In this document: piece by piece, positions 48,526 to 58,203 of the stretch
Numbering within the stretch: the first letter of the stretch is position 1
Layout of the letters: each line of letters opens with the position of its first letter
From: Anaerolineae bacterium
Lineage (GTDB): Bacteria > Chloroflexota > Anaerolineae > Aggregatilineales > J027
DNA: 64,000 nt
Assembly: GCA_019913005.1 (NCBI GenBank)
Contig: JAIOHL010000258.1
Span: forward strand, 1-64,000
Reading direction: 5' to 3'
Translations under genes and position numbers: made by a program
The notes under the pieces: model-generated
The model's input: only the letters and a program-made list of their open reading frames with translations
Told to the model about the DNA's origin: nothing
Databases searched by the model: none

Positions 48526-51069
48526 CTATTGATACCGTAGAATGTCCGAGACGGTTTCGCGTGCCGCCGCGATAGAAGGCCACGCACTGGCAATCGTAGC
48601 CAATACAATGATGCCGAATAATCCTTGTAGGGCGACGAGGATGGGGTATTCAAAGGTGAAAAAGTCCTCAAGTTCCAACGCGGTGTTGATGCCTATGCCG
48701 AGCAGGTAGCTTAATGGAAGCCCTATCAGCCACGCGATAATCGCCACGAGGATACCCTCGACGAGAAACTGCACCATAATCGTCGTTGATCTGGCACCCA
48801 GCGAACGCATCACCCCGATTTCTTTACGGCGTTCCAAGACTGCCATTGAGAGTGTTGCCAGTAGACCGATGGCCCCAACCATTGCCATCACGACTGAGGT
48901 CAGATTGAACACCATCCCAAAAGTAGAAACGAACTGCGAAATATCCTCTTCGTTTTGGGGCTGGTTGGCGTAGACAGCCTGAATACCATTTGCCGCTGCC
49001 ACCGCTTTGATTTCGTCAATAATATCCGCCACTTCGTCCGCATCAGGATTGCCCTTGAGGTCAATATTAAAGACGCCGGGGGTTGGATTGCCCTCTGCAT
49101 TGGTATAACCAGCGATGCGGGCAAGTTCCGACCACTCAAAAAAGATGGTATCAAAGGGCCAGCGATCAACCCCAATAACCTCATATTCATAGGTCTGTCC
49201 ACCAATCGAAATGCGTACCGTATCACCTGCCTTTTTACCGATATTCTCTGCGACTGAGCGATTGAGGATGACACCTTTGCGGGTCGGGTCATCTTCCCAG
49301 CCCGTGCCACTGGTCAGACGGAAATGGATCAGGCCAGCCGTTGGGTCAACCCCGAACGCTTGTACTTGGTCGCCTGCGCTAAAGCTGTTTTCCGGAGCCG
49401 TATAGCCCTCTAGTCCAACGGATACCGAATAACCCGGCGTAATACTGGCAATGCTGTCCACGTTTTCCATCAAAATCTGTTGGACACGGGCCGGGTCTTC
49501 GGCTTTTTGGGTCGTCATCTGAATTTCGGTATCGAACGTATCAAAGATGGTTTCAATCGCTTCATCCAACGAGGCGAAAAGCGCTGTCACCCCCATAAAC
49601 GCTGCTGAGGCTAAGGTCAGGGTGAGTACCGTCAGCACCAAACGGCGTTTTTTGGTATTGACGTTGTTAATGCCATGCTGGAAATTGAGCGGCATAGGCA
49701 ACTTTCGCATGAGCCATAAAATGGCTGCCATCAACCCCCATATAACACCAAAAATAATCAACAGGGGAAACAAGACCAGCGCCAGCAAACCCACCCCGAT
49801 TTTACTCGGCACGCTCATTTTGGTGCGTGTTCCGGTGGTAACACCGATGCCGAGGTCAGTCATAGCCTCCAAAATGGTGACCCGTGTGCCGTTGAAGACT
49901 GGAATCAGCGAGGCAAGTACCGGAATCAGCAGTCCAAGAATGACCCCAATTACTACCCCCGTCACCGAAACGTTGAACCCTTGAATGTATGTACCAGACA
50001 ATGGGGCGATGGCCTGTGCCATAAATGAGGCGGCTGGAATCGCCAGCATCACTCCCAAAATCGTTCCCATTACCCCGTAAATGAACGCCTGCCCTGCATA
50101 AATGACAAAGTTGCCTGAACGGGACACGCCAAGCGATTTCATGACCCCAATTTGGCGCTTTTGTTCGACCACAATGGTATTGATGACATTGACCACCAAG
50201 AATGCTGATACGATCATCGCCAGTATCCCTAAAATATTGAGGATATTGGTGATCGTCGCAGTCCCCTCCACCAACACATTTTCTTCAGGGTCATCAATGA
50301 AGCTGAAAACGGTGATATAGGGTGTTTCGGATGCAATGACACTGATAAATTCGTTTAGGTCATCGCGTGCGGTTTCCACATCGGTATAACGCGCCGAGAA
50401 CGAACTGAAACCGGGGAAGCCAACAATGGACTGGGCATCCGCATAAGTGGCATAGATATTGGTCACCGGGCGGGTTGCTGGGTTGGTCACATCAGTAGAG
50501 TGTGGAGTCATCGTCTGATAGGGCTGAAATACAATTCCGACAATGGTCCAAACCGTATCCTCTGACCCACGAAAAACGATTTGATCGCCAATTTCGGTTT
50601 TGTGTTTGTCAGCAAACCGCTGTTCTACCGCAATTTCGTGCTGCCCTTCTACCGGGAAACGCCCTTCTACCACGCGCGAAATTGGCTCTAGCTGCACTTC
50701 CTCAAAAGGCTTGCTAAAAGCAATAACTGATCCCGGCTCAAAATCATCATCGCCAAGCGAATGCCAGTCTATCGGATAGATGGCCTGTCCTTCGACCTGT
50801 TGCACGCCCGGTAGCGCCCGTAGACTGTCTATAAAGGCTTGATTGTCATCCAGTGAAAGCTGTCCTCCACTTGACACCACATAGACATGGGTCATCGCTA
50901 TTTCATTTTCGTCGAGGTCTTCGTTCAACTGAGAAATCAAGAGATCACCCATTCCCGCAAGGGTGGTTACACCAAAGACACCAATCATAATACTGAGGAC
51001 CACCAGTGCTGTACGCCCTTTGCGCGAAAGAATATCCCTAAAGATTTTCCGCAGATGGGTTTTGGACAT
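48526..51069 (-). CDS. FtsX/MacB-type ABC permease (847 aa)
   Basis: A membrane permease with N-terminal helix (ALVVLSIMIGVFGVTTLAGMG) and MacB-like extracytoplasmic domain (about 45-270). A first FtsX core follows (about 285-400, VVEQKRQIGVMKSLGVSR), then a helix pair near 425-460, a second outer domain (about 490-690), and a second FtsX core (about 715-840, VLERRKEIGVMRSLGAR). The duplicated core matches the DUF/FtsX families of lipid or lipoprotein export. Unlike the four-gene cluster at 23.7-32.7 kb, no ATPase gene is adjacent; the partner must be elsewhere. The ATG follows an AAGGAG ribosome site. Confidence 0.9.
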   Translation of the reverse strand: MSKTHLRKIFRDILSRKGRTALVVLSIMIGVFGVTTLAGMGDLLISQLNEDLDENEIAMTHVYVVSSGGQLSLDDNQAFIDSLRALPGVQQVEGQAIYPIDWHSLGDDDFEPGSVIAFSKPFEEVQLEPISRVVEGRFPVEGQHEIAVEQRFADKHKTEIGDQIVFRGSEDTVWTIVGIVFQPYQTMTPHSTDVTNPATRPVTNIYATYADAQSIVGFPGFSSFSARYTDVETARDDLNEFISVIASETPYITVFSFIDDPEENVLVEGTATITNILNILGILAMIVSAFLVVNVINTIVVEQKRQIGVMKSLGVSRSGNFVIYAGQAFIYGVMGTILGVMLAIPAASFMAQAIAPLSGTYIQGFNVSVTGVVIGVILGLLIPVLASLIPVFNGTRVTILEAMTDLGIGVTTGTRTKMSVPSKIGVGLLALVLFPLLIIFGVIWGLMAAILWLMRKLPMPLNFQHGINNVNTKKRRLVLTVLTLTLASAAFMGVTALFASLDEAIETIFDTFDTEIQMTTQKAEDPARVQQILMENVDSIASITPGYSVSVGLEGYTAPENSFSAGDQVQAFGVDPTAGLIHFRLTSGTGWEDDPTRKGVILNRSVAENIGKKAGDTVRISIGGQTYEYEVIGVDRWPFDTIFFEWSELARIAGYTNAEGNPTPGVFNIDLKGNPDADEVADIIDEIKAVAAANGIQAVYANQPQNEEDISQFVSTFGMVFNLTSVVMAMVGAIGLLATLSMAVLERRKEIGVMRSLGARSTTIMVQFLVEGILVAIIAWLIGLPLSYLLGIGINTALELEDFFTFEYPILVALQGLFGIIVLATIASAWPSIAAARETVSDILRYQ

Positions 51070-51358
51070 CAGATTTCACTCCTTGCAAAGAATTTGCCGG
51101 GTTTTGTTGACCTACGATCTATGGACTTAGCGTCCTAGTCAAAAAGTGAGTGCAAATACTCCGGGTGATGCGGCCATGTCATTGGATGTTAATAAATACA
51201 AGGAAACCCTGAAGTTCGTGCAAACTTTCCATCCACCCATGCTGATGCAACCACCACACATCACTGTCATACGCAAAACTGCTAGGTAGAGTTTCACAGC
51301 GAACGAATGCTGTCGTAGGGCGGATGGGCTTATACAATTTTCGAAGTGTCAGCCGAGT

Positions 51359-52366
51359 TTAGTCTCCGCCAGCGAGTTCTTTAGGAGTGCCTTCCTGCCA
51401 AAAGGTAAAGAGACTACCCACTGACTGCCCAAGATGGTTGCAACGAATCCCTTCAGCCAAGACGGGGGCGATGGTTTCCACATGCAGCTTTTTAAGCTGA
51501 TGGGCGCGGGGTGCATAGACCGTATCGGTGCAGACCACCTCGGTCACTATGTCTACCTCATTAATTTTCTGGACAGCGCTGCCCGAAAAGATGCCATGCG
51601 TGCAGGCAAGAAAGATTTCCTCGACGCCATAACGATCCCGCAGGGTCTCGGACATCTTAACCATTGTGCCGCCCGTCGCAATTTCATCATCAATAATGAT
51701 GGCCTTGCGTCCAAACTGCCCACTCCACAGCACATCATCTACTTCGACTTCCGAATCGCCATGTCGTACCTTTGTCCCAATCGCCAGTGGCAGATTGAGT
51801 AGTTTGGCAAAACGTGCGGCATTTTTGGCATACCCTGTGTCGGGGGATACCAATACTGTCTCGCTCAGGTCACGGCGACGGAAATATTGCGACAAAATGT
51901 AGGTGCTGGTGAGATGGTCAAGCGGAATACTGAAAAATCCATGTACTTGACTGGCATGGAGCGCCATCGTAATCACCCGATCTGCCCCGGACTGTGTAAT
52001 TAAATCGGCCACTAATCGGGCTGTGATGCAAATACGGGGGGCATCTTTTTTGTCGGAGCGGCTGTAGGAAAAATGAGGGATGACTGCTGTCACACGGCTG
52101 GCAGCGCCGGTTTTGGCGACATTCAACATCATCAACAACTGCATGAGGTGGTCTTGGGCGGGTTCAGAAAGTGACTGGATAATATAGACATCCTTGCCGC
52201 GTACACTTTCGCCCAGTTGAATCCACAAATTGTCATTGCTAAAGCGTTTGTAGTGGGTAGGTCGCAGTGGCACCCCCAGCAAACGGCAAATGTCTTCAGC
52301 CAGTGGGAGATTGGACTCCCCCGAAAAAATGAATAAGTCGTCCAGTGAGTCGCTACTCGTTAACAC
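51359..52366 (-). CDS. prs: Ribose-phosphate pyrophosphokinase, divergent
   Basis: Makes PRPP from ribose-5-phosphate and ATP for nucleotide, His and Trp synthesis. The 335-aa protein has ESVRGKDVYIIQS, the PRPP-binding IIIDDEIATGGTM and VSPDTGYAKNAARFAKLL, plus HASQVHGFF. Several normally fixed residues differ. The ATP-site FSDGE is FSNDN, RQDRK is RSDKK, and DLHA is ALHA; the flexible-loop Lys and Arg remain (TKVRHGDSEVEV). It may be a true but divergent enzyme or a regulatory paralog. GTG at 52366 with AAGAGG 6 nt upstream is the chosen start; a longer frame runs to 52438. Confidence 0.85.
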   Translation of the reverse strand: MLTSSDSLDDLFIFSGESNLPLAEDICRLLGVPLRPTHYKRFSNDNLWIQLGESVRGKDVYIIQSLSEPAQDHLMQLLMMLNVAKTGAASRVTAVIPHFSYSRSDKKDAPRICITARLVADLITQSGADRVITMALHASQVHGFFSIPLDHLTSTYILSQYFRRRDLSETVLVSPDTGYAKNAARFAKLLNLPLAIGTKVRHGDSEVEVDDVLWSGQFGRKAIIIDDEIATGGTMVKMSETLRDRYGVEEIFLACTHGIFSGSAVQKINEVDIVTEVVCTDTVYAPRAHQLKKLHVETIAPVLAEGIRCNHLGQSVGSLFTFWQEGTPKELAGGD

Positions 52367-52496
52367 AGGTTGCCTCTTATGCTTGATGGTTGCCAGCGGG
52401 ATCGAAATCTCAACTTTAAATATCCTTAATTGTCCCAAAGAACTAAAGCATTCGCAATGAAAAAAGAATAGGGTTTGATTTTTTAAACTGTTAAAT

Positions 52497-52526
52497 GAAC
52501 AAAAAGGGCAGGTTCATCACCCGCCC
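52497..52526 (-). terminator. Terminator after lpd
   Basis: On the minus strand GGGCGGGT (52526-52519) pairs with ACCTGCCC (52513-52506) with one mismatch, followed by TTTTTGTT. It lies 15 nt after the lpd stop. Confidence 0.75.
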
Positions 52527-52541
52527 TGTTGGTTTTCCGGT

Positions 52542-53954
52542 CTAGGCCATATTGATGGAGTGGCCCAAAATGCCATGTGCCGCCTCTTTTAGCACTTCGC
52601 TTAATGTCGGGTGGGCATGAACATTTCGGCCAATTTCCTCGGCGGTCAATTCAGCGTAGTGGGCGAGGGTCAATTCTGGCAGCAGTTCAGTCACATCCGG
52701 GCCAATCAAGTGTGCCCCCAAAATTTCGCCATAGCGTTTATCGGAGATGAGTTTTATGAAGCCGATGTTTTCACCAAGTCCGTGTGCTTTGGCATTGGCT
52801 TGGAAGGGGAAACTGTACACAGTGATGTCATAGCCTTTTTCTTTCGCCTCCGCTTCAGTATAGCCAAAACTGGCAACCTGTGGCTGGCAGTAGGTGGCAC
52901 GTGGCAACATAGCGTAATCCAGCGTAATCGTTTCGACCCCCGCGATGTTCTCGCAGCAGATCATCGCCATCGCTTCGGCCACATGCGCCAACATCAACTT
53001 GCCTGTTACGTCGCCAATCGCCCAAACGCCGGGGATATTGGTTGCCATGCGCTCGTCAATTTCAATCGCGCCACCTTTTTCTGAAACATTGAGGCCTTTA
53101 ATATTCTCAAGGCCATAGCCTTTGGTGCGAGGTCGGAAACCAATGGATTGCAACACTTCTTCCGCTTCTAACACTTCCTGCTTGCCGTCAGGGGTGGTCA
53201 CGGTGACACGCACCTTGTCGGGGAGTTCTTCGATTTTCTCGACCTTTGTCCCCGTCATGACCTTGACGCCCATTTTCTTATACTGCTTTTCGAGTTCGGT
53301 GGAGACATCCACATCTTCACGCGGCAGCATCCGGGGCATGAATTCAACCATTGTCACCTTGGTGCCATAGTTGTGCATGACATAGGCAAATTCACAGCCA
53401 ATCGCACCCGCGCCCACTACAATCGCCGATTTGGGTAGGTGGTCGCGTTGAATCACCTCCAAATAAGTCAAAACGCGCTTGCTGACTTGGGTGTTGGGTA
53501 GCAGCATGGTTTCACTGCCCGCCGCGATAATCAGATTTTTGGTCTTGAGGGTTTCCGTGCCACCTGCATTGAGCGCGACTTCGATGGTGGATTTGTCTTT
53601 GATCGTCCCCCAGCCCTCGTAGGTGTCAATTTTGTTGGCTCGCATGAGGAATTGCACACCCTTGACCCGACCAGTGGCAACGCGGCGACTGCGGTCAAAC
53701 GCGACTTTATAATCTACCTTGACCTCACCTTCATAGATAAAGCCAAATTCCTTCGCCCGATCTCGGACGATATGGGCCAATTCTGCATTACGGAGCAGGG
53801 CTTTGGACGGGATACACCCCACGTTTAAGCAGACCCCACCCCACCATTGTTTTTCGATGATGGCTGTTTTGAGGCCCAATTGAGTGGCCCGAATCGCTGC
53901 GGTATAGCCCCCCGGCCCCGCACCTAATACGATGACATCATATTCCTTTGCCAT
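52542..53954 (-). CDS. lpd: Dihydrolipoamide dehydrogenase
   Basis: The E3 flavoenzyme that reoxidises lipoamide in 2-oxoacid dehydrogenase complexes and in the glycine cleavage system. It has the FAD site [15 protein letters not shown], the redox disulfide [13 protein letters not shown], the NAD site [15 protein letters not shown], the second FAD region [10 protein letters not shown], and the C-terminal catalytic HAHPTLSE. Length is 470 aa, normal. No E1 or E2 gene is next to it, so it likely serves complexes coded elsewhere. The neighbouring 2-oxoacid:ferredoxin oxidoreductases do not need it. An AGGAGA ribosome site precedes the ATG. Confidence 0.96.
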   Translation of the reverse strand: MAKEYDVIVLGAGPGGYTAAIRATQLGLKTAIIEKQWWGGVCLNVGCIPSKALLRNAELAHIVRDRAKEFGFIYEGEVKVDYKVAFDRSRRVATGRVKGVQFLMRANKIDTYEGWGTIKDKSTIEVALNAGGTETLKTKNLIIAAGSETMLLPNTQVSKRVLTYLEVIQRDHLPKSAIVVGAGAIGCEFAYVMHNYGTKVTMVEFMPRMLPREDVDVSTELEKQYKKMGVKVMTGTKVEKIEELPDKVRVTVTTPDGKQEVLEAEEVLQSIGFRPRTKGYGLENIKGLNVSEKGGAIEIDERMATNIPGVWAIGDVTGKLMLAHVAEAMAMICCENIAGVETITLDYAMLPRATYCQPQVASFGYTEAEAKEKGYDITVYSFPFQANAKAHGLGENIGFIKLISDKRYGEILGAHLIGPDVTELLPELTLAHYAELTAEEIGRNVHAHPTLSEVLKEAAHGILGHSINMA

Positions 53955-54374
53955 GCAATGTTCTCCTTGAAGCGTGTATGAAGCGATACACGCGCTTATT
54001 AACCCCTCTGAGTCAGACAGAACTGCAAGGCAAAATTATACTAGATGCGGGGGCGAAAAATCTAAATGAAATTACTCGTGATAATGTGCGTTATCAAGAG
54101 GTAATCATTTTAGATAGGAAAACTGATGATGGAACGTCATACTCTCATCATTCCTCATGGCGTTTTCAAAAACAATAAAAACAGACACCCCTATCTGCTA
54201 AAAAAAATTAAGTATATTGCTAAAACAATCCATGATTTTTAGAGATTTGGAAACCCTGCCTTAAAAAATAAAAATTGCACTTGTCCATTAAATATATGAC
54301 GTGTTGTACTATGCCCCTCCTTGCCCCTTCGGTATGGTAAGAATATAGCTAGAGCCGAGAAAAGAGGCCGTTTA
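53955..54374. other. 420-bp AT-rich intergenic region between divergent lpd and korD
   Basis: No supported gene. A 76-aa frame at 53948-54178 overlaps the lpd start, has no ribosome site and no recognisable product. The region contains one clear inverted repeat (53972-53993) and an A/T-rich stretch at about 54100-54300 that probably holds the kor operon promoter, though no good -35/-10 pair could be fixed. Confidence 0.6.
53972..53993. promoter_or_regulatory. Inverted repeat upstream of lpd
   Basis: GCGTGTA (53972-53978) and TACACGC (53987-53993) are perfect complements, separated by 8 nt, about 20 nt upstream of the lpd ATG. It could be an operator or a hairpin in the lpd leader. Confidence 0.4.
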
Positions 54375-54632
54375 ATGACCAAAGGAACTATAATTATTGA
54401 CCAAGAACGATGCAAGGGTTGTAGTCTCTGCGTGACGGTCTGTCCCCAAGAAGTCATCGCCATGCAAGACAATCGCCTCAATATGAAGGGGTATCACCCA
54501 GCATCGCTCAATGAAACCGACACACAACTCTGTACAGGGTGCGGGGTATGCGCGGTGATCTGCCCGGATGTCTGCATTACCGTCTATCGTGAAGCGCCCG
54601 TCAAGGCGGCACGCGCTGCGGTTACCTGCTAA
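54375..54632 (+). CDS. korD: 2-oxoacid:ferredoxin oxidoreductase delta subunit (2[4Fe-4S] ferredoxin)
   Basis: An 85-aa ferredoxin-like subunit. Two CxxCxxCxxxC cluster motifs are visible, CKGCSLCVTVCP and CTGCGVCAVICP. It is the electron-exit subunit of KorABCD-type 2-oxoglutarate (or related 2-oxoacid):ferredoxin oxidoreductases. ATG at 54375 is chosen because AAAGAGG precedes it at 7 nt and it gives the normal N-terminus. The alpha, beta and gamma subunits follow directly. Confidence 0.9.
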   Translation: MTKGTIIIDQERCKGCSLCVTVCPQEVIAMQDNRLNMKGYHPASLNETDTQLCTGCGVCAVICPDVCITVYREAPVKAARAAVTC

Positions 54633-54648
54633 CTGAAGGAATCCACAA

Positions 54649-55749
54649 ATGGCAAAAGAAATGTTAAAGGGAAACATCGCCATAGCTGAGGCGGCTGTCC
54701 GTGCTGGCGTTGAAGCCTATTTCGGGTATCCCATTACCCCGCAGACCGAACTGCTCGAGCATATGTCTAGGCGGATGGTTGAACTCCAACGGGTCTTCTT
54801 GCAAGCCGAAAGCGAAGTGGCCGCAATCAACATGGTATATGGCGCGGCATGTACCGGTGTGCGCGTCATGACTTCTTCATCCAGCCCCGGTTTTAGTTTG
54901 ATGCAAGAAGGGCTATCCTATATTGCAGGGTCGGACTTACCCTGCGTCGTGGTAGATGTGATGCGTGGAGGCCCGGGTTTGGGCAATATCCTCCCCTCGC
55001 AAGGCGATTATTTCCAAATCACGCGCTCGGCTGGACATGGGGATTATCACCCCATCGTATTAGCCCCATCGTCCGTGCAAGAGGCGATAGATTTAACGAC
55101 ACTGGCTTTTGACTTGGCCGACCAATATCGCCATATTGTTATTGTTGCGGCTGATGGCTTGATTGGTCAGATGATGGAACCTGCCGAACTTCCCCCCATG
55201 CAGTCTGTAAGGACGAACCGTCCCGATTGGGCTTTGACAGGGGCTGATGGTCGCCAACCCAATTCCATCGCCTCGTTCTATCTCAAGGCCGAAGAAGAGG
55301 AAGCATTTAATCAAAAGATTCAGAATCGCCTACATGAAATTCGGGATGCTGAACAGCGATTTATTGAATACTACACCGACGACTGCGAATTGTTGGTGGT
55401 GGGCTATGGCAGCGCCGGACGTATCGCGTTGAGTGCTGTCGAGACCGCTCGTGACAATGGGATGAAAGTTGGCCTTTTCCGTCCACTGACGTTGTGGCCT
55501 TTCCCTGAAAAACGCCTTTCTGAATTAACAGATATGGTCGGGGCCTGTTTGGTGGTCGAGATGAGCGCCGGGCAAATGATCGAAGATGTGCGATTGGCAA
55601 CGGGTGGTCAAATCCCCGTCGGCTTCTATGGCCGGATGGGTGGCGTTATCCCCATGCCAGATGAAATTTTACAAGCGATTACCACACATTGTCGGCAGTT
55701 GAAACATTGTGAGGGGGCATTCACCCCATTGGAGAGAGTGAATTCATGA
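54649..55749 (+). CDS. korA: 2-oxoacid:ferredoxin oxidoreductase alpha subunit
   Basis: A 366-aa subunit covering the pyrimidine-binding and C-terminal transketolase-like domains. Typical stretches are [32 protein letters not shown] at the start (read in parts), [33 protein letters not shown], and RGGPGLGN. Enzyme type: oxidative decarboxylation of a 2-oxoacid to acyl-CoA with reduced ferredoxin, oxygen-sensitive. The separate subunits and neighbouring D, B and C genes fit 2-oxoglutarate or branched-chain 2-oxoacid use; the exact substrate is not decided by sequence. Its stop overlaps the korB start. Confidence 0.92.
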   Translation: MAKEMLKGNIAIAEAAVRAGVEAYFGYPITPQTELLEHMSRRMVELQRVFLQAESEVAAINMVYGAACTGVRVMTSSSSPGFSLMQEGLSYIAGSDLPCVVVDVMRGGPGLGNILPSQGDYFQITRSAGHGDYHPIVLAPSSVQEAIDLTTLAFDLADQYRHIVIVAADGLIGQMMEPAELPPMQSVRTNRPDWALTGADGRQPNSIASFYLKAEEEEAFNQKIQNRLHEIRDAEQRFIEYYTDDCELLVVGYGSAGRIALSAVETARDNGMKVGLFRPLTLWPFPEKRLSELTDMVGACLVVEMSAGQMIEDVRLATGGQIPVGFYGRMGGVIPMPDEILQAITTHCRQLKHCEGAFTPLERVNS

Positions 55750-56525
55750 TGACGACTACGCTTAATGAAACGAGTACGCTGGTTTATGAGCGCCCCCACA
55801 GCCTTGCCGCCTGCAATACCAATTATTGTCCCGGCTGTACACATGGGGTCGCGCATCGCTTATTGGCCGAAGCCATTGATGAATTAGGGCTGCGTGAAAG
55901 GACGATATTGGTTGCTCCGGTGGGCTGCTCGGTCTTTGCCTACAAATATTTCAACATGGATGGTTGCGAGGCCGCACATGGTCGCGCCCCAGCAATGGCA
56001 ACAGGCGTCAAACGGGTGCAACCCGACAAGATGGTTATTACCTATCAGGGCGATGGTGATCTTGCCTCGATTGGTATGGCCGAGATTGTTCATGCTGCCG
56101 CGCGTGGTGAAAATATTACGACGATTTTTGTGAACAACGCGATTTATGGAATGACAGGCGGGCAGATGGCCCCCACATCACTCCCCGGTCAAAAAACGAC
56201 TTCCTCCCCATTCGGACGGGATACCATTCTGACAGGTTATCCGGTGCGGATGAGTGAACTGCTCTCCACCCTCGACGGAGCAACCTATATTGTGCGCCGT
56301 TCGCTGCACGACATAGCGAATATCCGCAAAGCCAAAAAAGCCATTTTGACTGCTCTCAAAGTCCAGATGAATGGCATGGGTTTTAGCATGGTCGAACTGC
56401 TTTCAAGCTGCCCCACCAATTGGGGACTGGAACCCGTTGAGGCATTACATTGGATTGAGAACAACATGATTCCGGCTTTCCCGCTGGGAGATTATAAAGT
56501 GATTGAGGAGGTTCGGTCACTTTAA
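55746..56525 (+). CDS. korB: 2-oxoacid:ferredoxin oxidoreductase beta subunit (TPP-binding)
   Basis: A 259-aa subunit that holds thiamine diphosphate. The TPP motif begins at [11 protein letters not shown] and continues to [18 protein letters not shown]. Cys residues for a further [4Fe-4S] cluster are in NYCPGCTHG and at VGCS, with one more near the C-terminus (SSCPTNWG). These features place it with KorB/VorA proteins. The start may be ATG at 55746 or 55749; the former overlaps korA by ATGA. Confidence 0.93.
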   Translation: MMTTTLNETSTLVYERPHSLAACNTNYCPGCTHGVAHRLLAEAIDELGLRERTILVAPVGCSVFAYKYFNMDGCEAAHGRAPAMATGVKRVQPDKMVITYQGDGDLASIGMAEIVHAAARGENITTIFVNNAIYGMTGGQMAPTSLPGQKTTSSPFGRDTILTGYPVRMSELLSTLDGATYIVRRSLHDIANIRKAKKAILTALKVQMNGMGFSMVELLSSCPTNWGLEPVEALHWIENNMIPAFPLGDYKVIEEVRSL

Positions 56526-56554
56526 ACTGGGTGGAGTTTAGGAGGCTATTGAAT

Positions 56555-57109
56555 ATGCAAACGGAATTTATTTTTGCCGGTTTTGGTGGGCAAGGGATTA
56601 TGTTCGCCGGACAGGTTTTGGCCTACGCCGGGATGGACGCGGGTTTGGAATCTACATGGATTCCGTCCTATGGGCCAGAAATGCGCGGCGGCACAGCCAA
56701 CTGCTGCGTAGTGTTGGCGGATCGCCCCATCGGTTCACCCGTCGTGCGCAATCCCCAAGTCGCAGTCGTATTTAACAACCCATCATTTGAAAAATATGAA
56801 TCAAATGTCGCCACAGGTGGTTTATTGGTCTATAACTCGTCGCTGATTACGCTATCGCCAACCCGCGACACGGTTGAATTTCTACCCGTTCCGGCCAGTG
56901 CCATTGCAGATGAGTTAGGCAGTATGCGGCTAACCAACATGGTGATGCTTGGGGCGGCAATTTCATCTCGGCCTGTTCTCGCCCTAGAGGATATAAAACA
57001 CGCTCTTGAAGAACATCTGCCAGCCCACCGACGCGATCTGCTCCAAGCCAACTTCAAGGCATTAGAGCGTGGGATGGAATGTGCTGTAAAACCCCTCCTC
57101 ACACGATAA
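56555..57109 (+). CDS. korC: 2-oxoacid:ferredoxin oxidoreductase gamma subunit
   Basis: A 184-aa subunit with the family signature FAGFGGQGIMFAGQVLA at the N-terminus and SYGPEMRGGTANC shortly after, which helps bind CoA. ATG at 56555 is chosen because AGGAGG precedes it at 9 nt; a longer frame from 56531 has no ribosome site. It completes the D-A-B-C order and is followed by a strong terminator. Confidence 0.93.
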   Translation: MQTEFIFAGFGGQGIMFAGQVLAYAGMDAGLESTWIPSYGPEMRGGTANCCVVLADRPIGSPVVRNPQVAVVFNNPSFEKYESNVATGGLLVYNSSLITLSPTRDTVEFLPVPASAIADELGSMRLTNMVMLGAAISSRPVLALEDIKHALEEHLPAHRRDLLQANFKALERGMECAVKPLLTR

Positions 57110-57120
57110 TCTCAGATCAT

Positions 57121-57155
57121 TAGGGTGGTTGATTGAAAAGCCACCCTATCTTTTT
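57121..57155 (+). terminator. Terminator of the kor operon
   Basis: TAGGGTGG (57121-57128) pairs with CCACCCTA (57141-57148) around a 12-nt loop, followed by TCTTTTT. Confidence 0.8.
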
Positions 57156-57316
57156 CCTATTATTCCCCCAATCCCCTTCACAAAAATTTCGCCTTAACCG
57201 AAAGGCAACTGTAAGTTTGCGGTTACATTCGTAAGCACGCCTGCAAGGGCCGTCCCCTATGATAAATGGCATAAAGGTTTGAAGGCCGAAAAAAATGTTT
57301 TCGGGGGATCAAGATC

Positions 57317-58081
57317 ATGCAACTCTCACAAACGAAACGGGTATATAACAAAAACGCGGCGCAAAGCCAAATAAAAGCTGCTGCTGTTAATTTGCGGATA
57401 CTGGCCTATTTCGTAATCAAACGCGCGATTGATGTTGTCGCTGCCAGTCTTGTCCTGCTCGTGCTCGGTATCCCGATGCTCATCATTGCCATGTTGATCG
57501 AAATCGAAACCCCCGGCTCGGCCATCTTTGCTCAAGAACGGGTCACTGCTCGTCGTCGTCGTATTGTGAATGGCAAGGCGGAGTTTGATGTAGTGACCTT
57601 CACCTGCTACAAGTTCCGCACCATGTACAAGGATGCCTCCAGCGAGATGCACCAAGCCTTCATGAAGGCCTTCATCAAAAATGATGCGGCGGCGATGGCG
57701 GCCATTAATGGTACGGAGAACGCTGAGATCAAGAAGATCATCAAAGACCCACGTGTCACCTTGATTGGCAAGTTCCTGCGCAAGACTTCTTTAGACGAAC
57801 TGCCCCAATTCATCAACGTGCTCAAAGGCGAGATGACACTGGTTGGCCCCCGTCCCTGCATTCCTTACGAAGTGGAAGAGTATGAGGCATGGCACAAGCA
57901 ACGGCTACAGGCGACAGGTGGAATCACCGGTCTGTGGCAGGTGAGTGCGCGGAGTGCGGCGGATTTTGATGGGATGTGCAAGCTGGACATTGAATACATC
58001 CAAAGCCAGTCGCTGATGACCGACCTCAAGCTGATTGTGAAGACCCCACTGGTGATGCTCTTCGGACGCGGCGGGTTCTGA
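57317..58081 (+). CDS. Undecaprenyl-phosphate sugar-phosphate transferase
   Basis: A 254-aa membrane enzyme of the bacterial sugar transferase family (WcaJ/WbaP C-terminal type, one-domain form). It starts glycan synthesis by moving a sugar phosphate from a nucleotide sugar onto undecaprenyl phosphate at the inner membrane. A re-entrant or membrane helix lies at about residues 39-63. Family motifs are CYKFRTM, LDELPQFINVLKGEMTLVGPRP and TGGITGLWQVSARS. Its sugar cannot be named. No polymerase, flippase or glycosyltransferase is adjacent; the nearest glycosyltransferase is at 62.9 kb. Confidence 0.92.
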   Translation: MQLSQTKRVYNKNAAQSQIKAAAVNLRILAYFVIKRAIDVVAASLVLLVLGIPMLIIAMLIEIETPGSAIFAQERVTARRRRIVNGKAEFDVVTFTCYKFRTMYKDASSEMHQAFMKAFIKNDAAAMAAINGTENAEIKKIIKDPRVTLIGKFLRKTSLDELPQFINVLKGEMTLVGPRPCIPYEVEEYEAWHKQRLQATGGITGLWQVSARSAADFDGMCKLDIEYIQSQSLMTDLKLIVKTPLVMLFGRGGF

Positions 58082-58119
58082 TTCCTCCATCCTTTCAATC
58101 ACCTTTCAAACCTTGCAAG

Positions 58120-58159
58120 GGGGCAGGTCACCGAGACCTGCCCTCTCTTTTTTTGTTTT
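58120..58159 (+). terminator. Terminator after the sugar transferase gene
   Basis: GGGCAGGTC (58121-58129) pairs perfectly with GACCTGCCC (58135-58143), followed by TCTCTTTTTTT. It is one of the strongest terminators in the window. Confidence 0.85.
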
Positions 58160-58203
58160 TAGGGGGAGCAAGGGTAGTTTTTGACCCACCCTTGCATGAT
58201 GAA

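Noticed and set aside
53948-54178. 76-aa frame upstream of and overlapping lpd
   Set aside because: It overlaps the lpd start on the other strand, has no ribosome site, and the translation shows no recognisable features.
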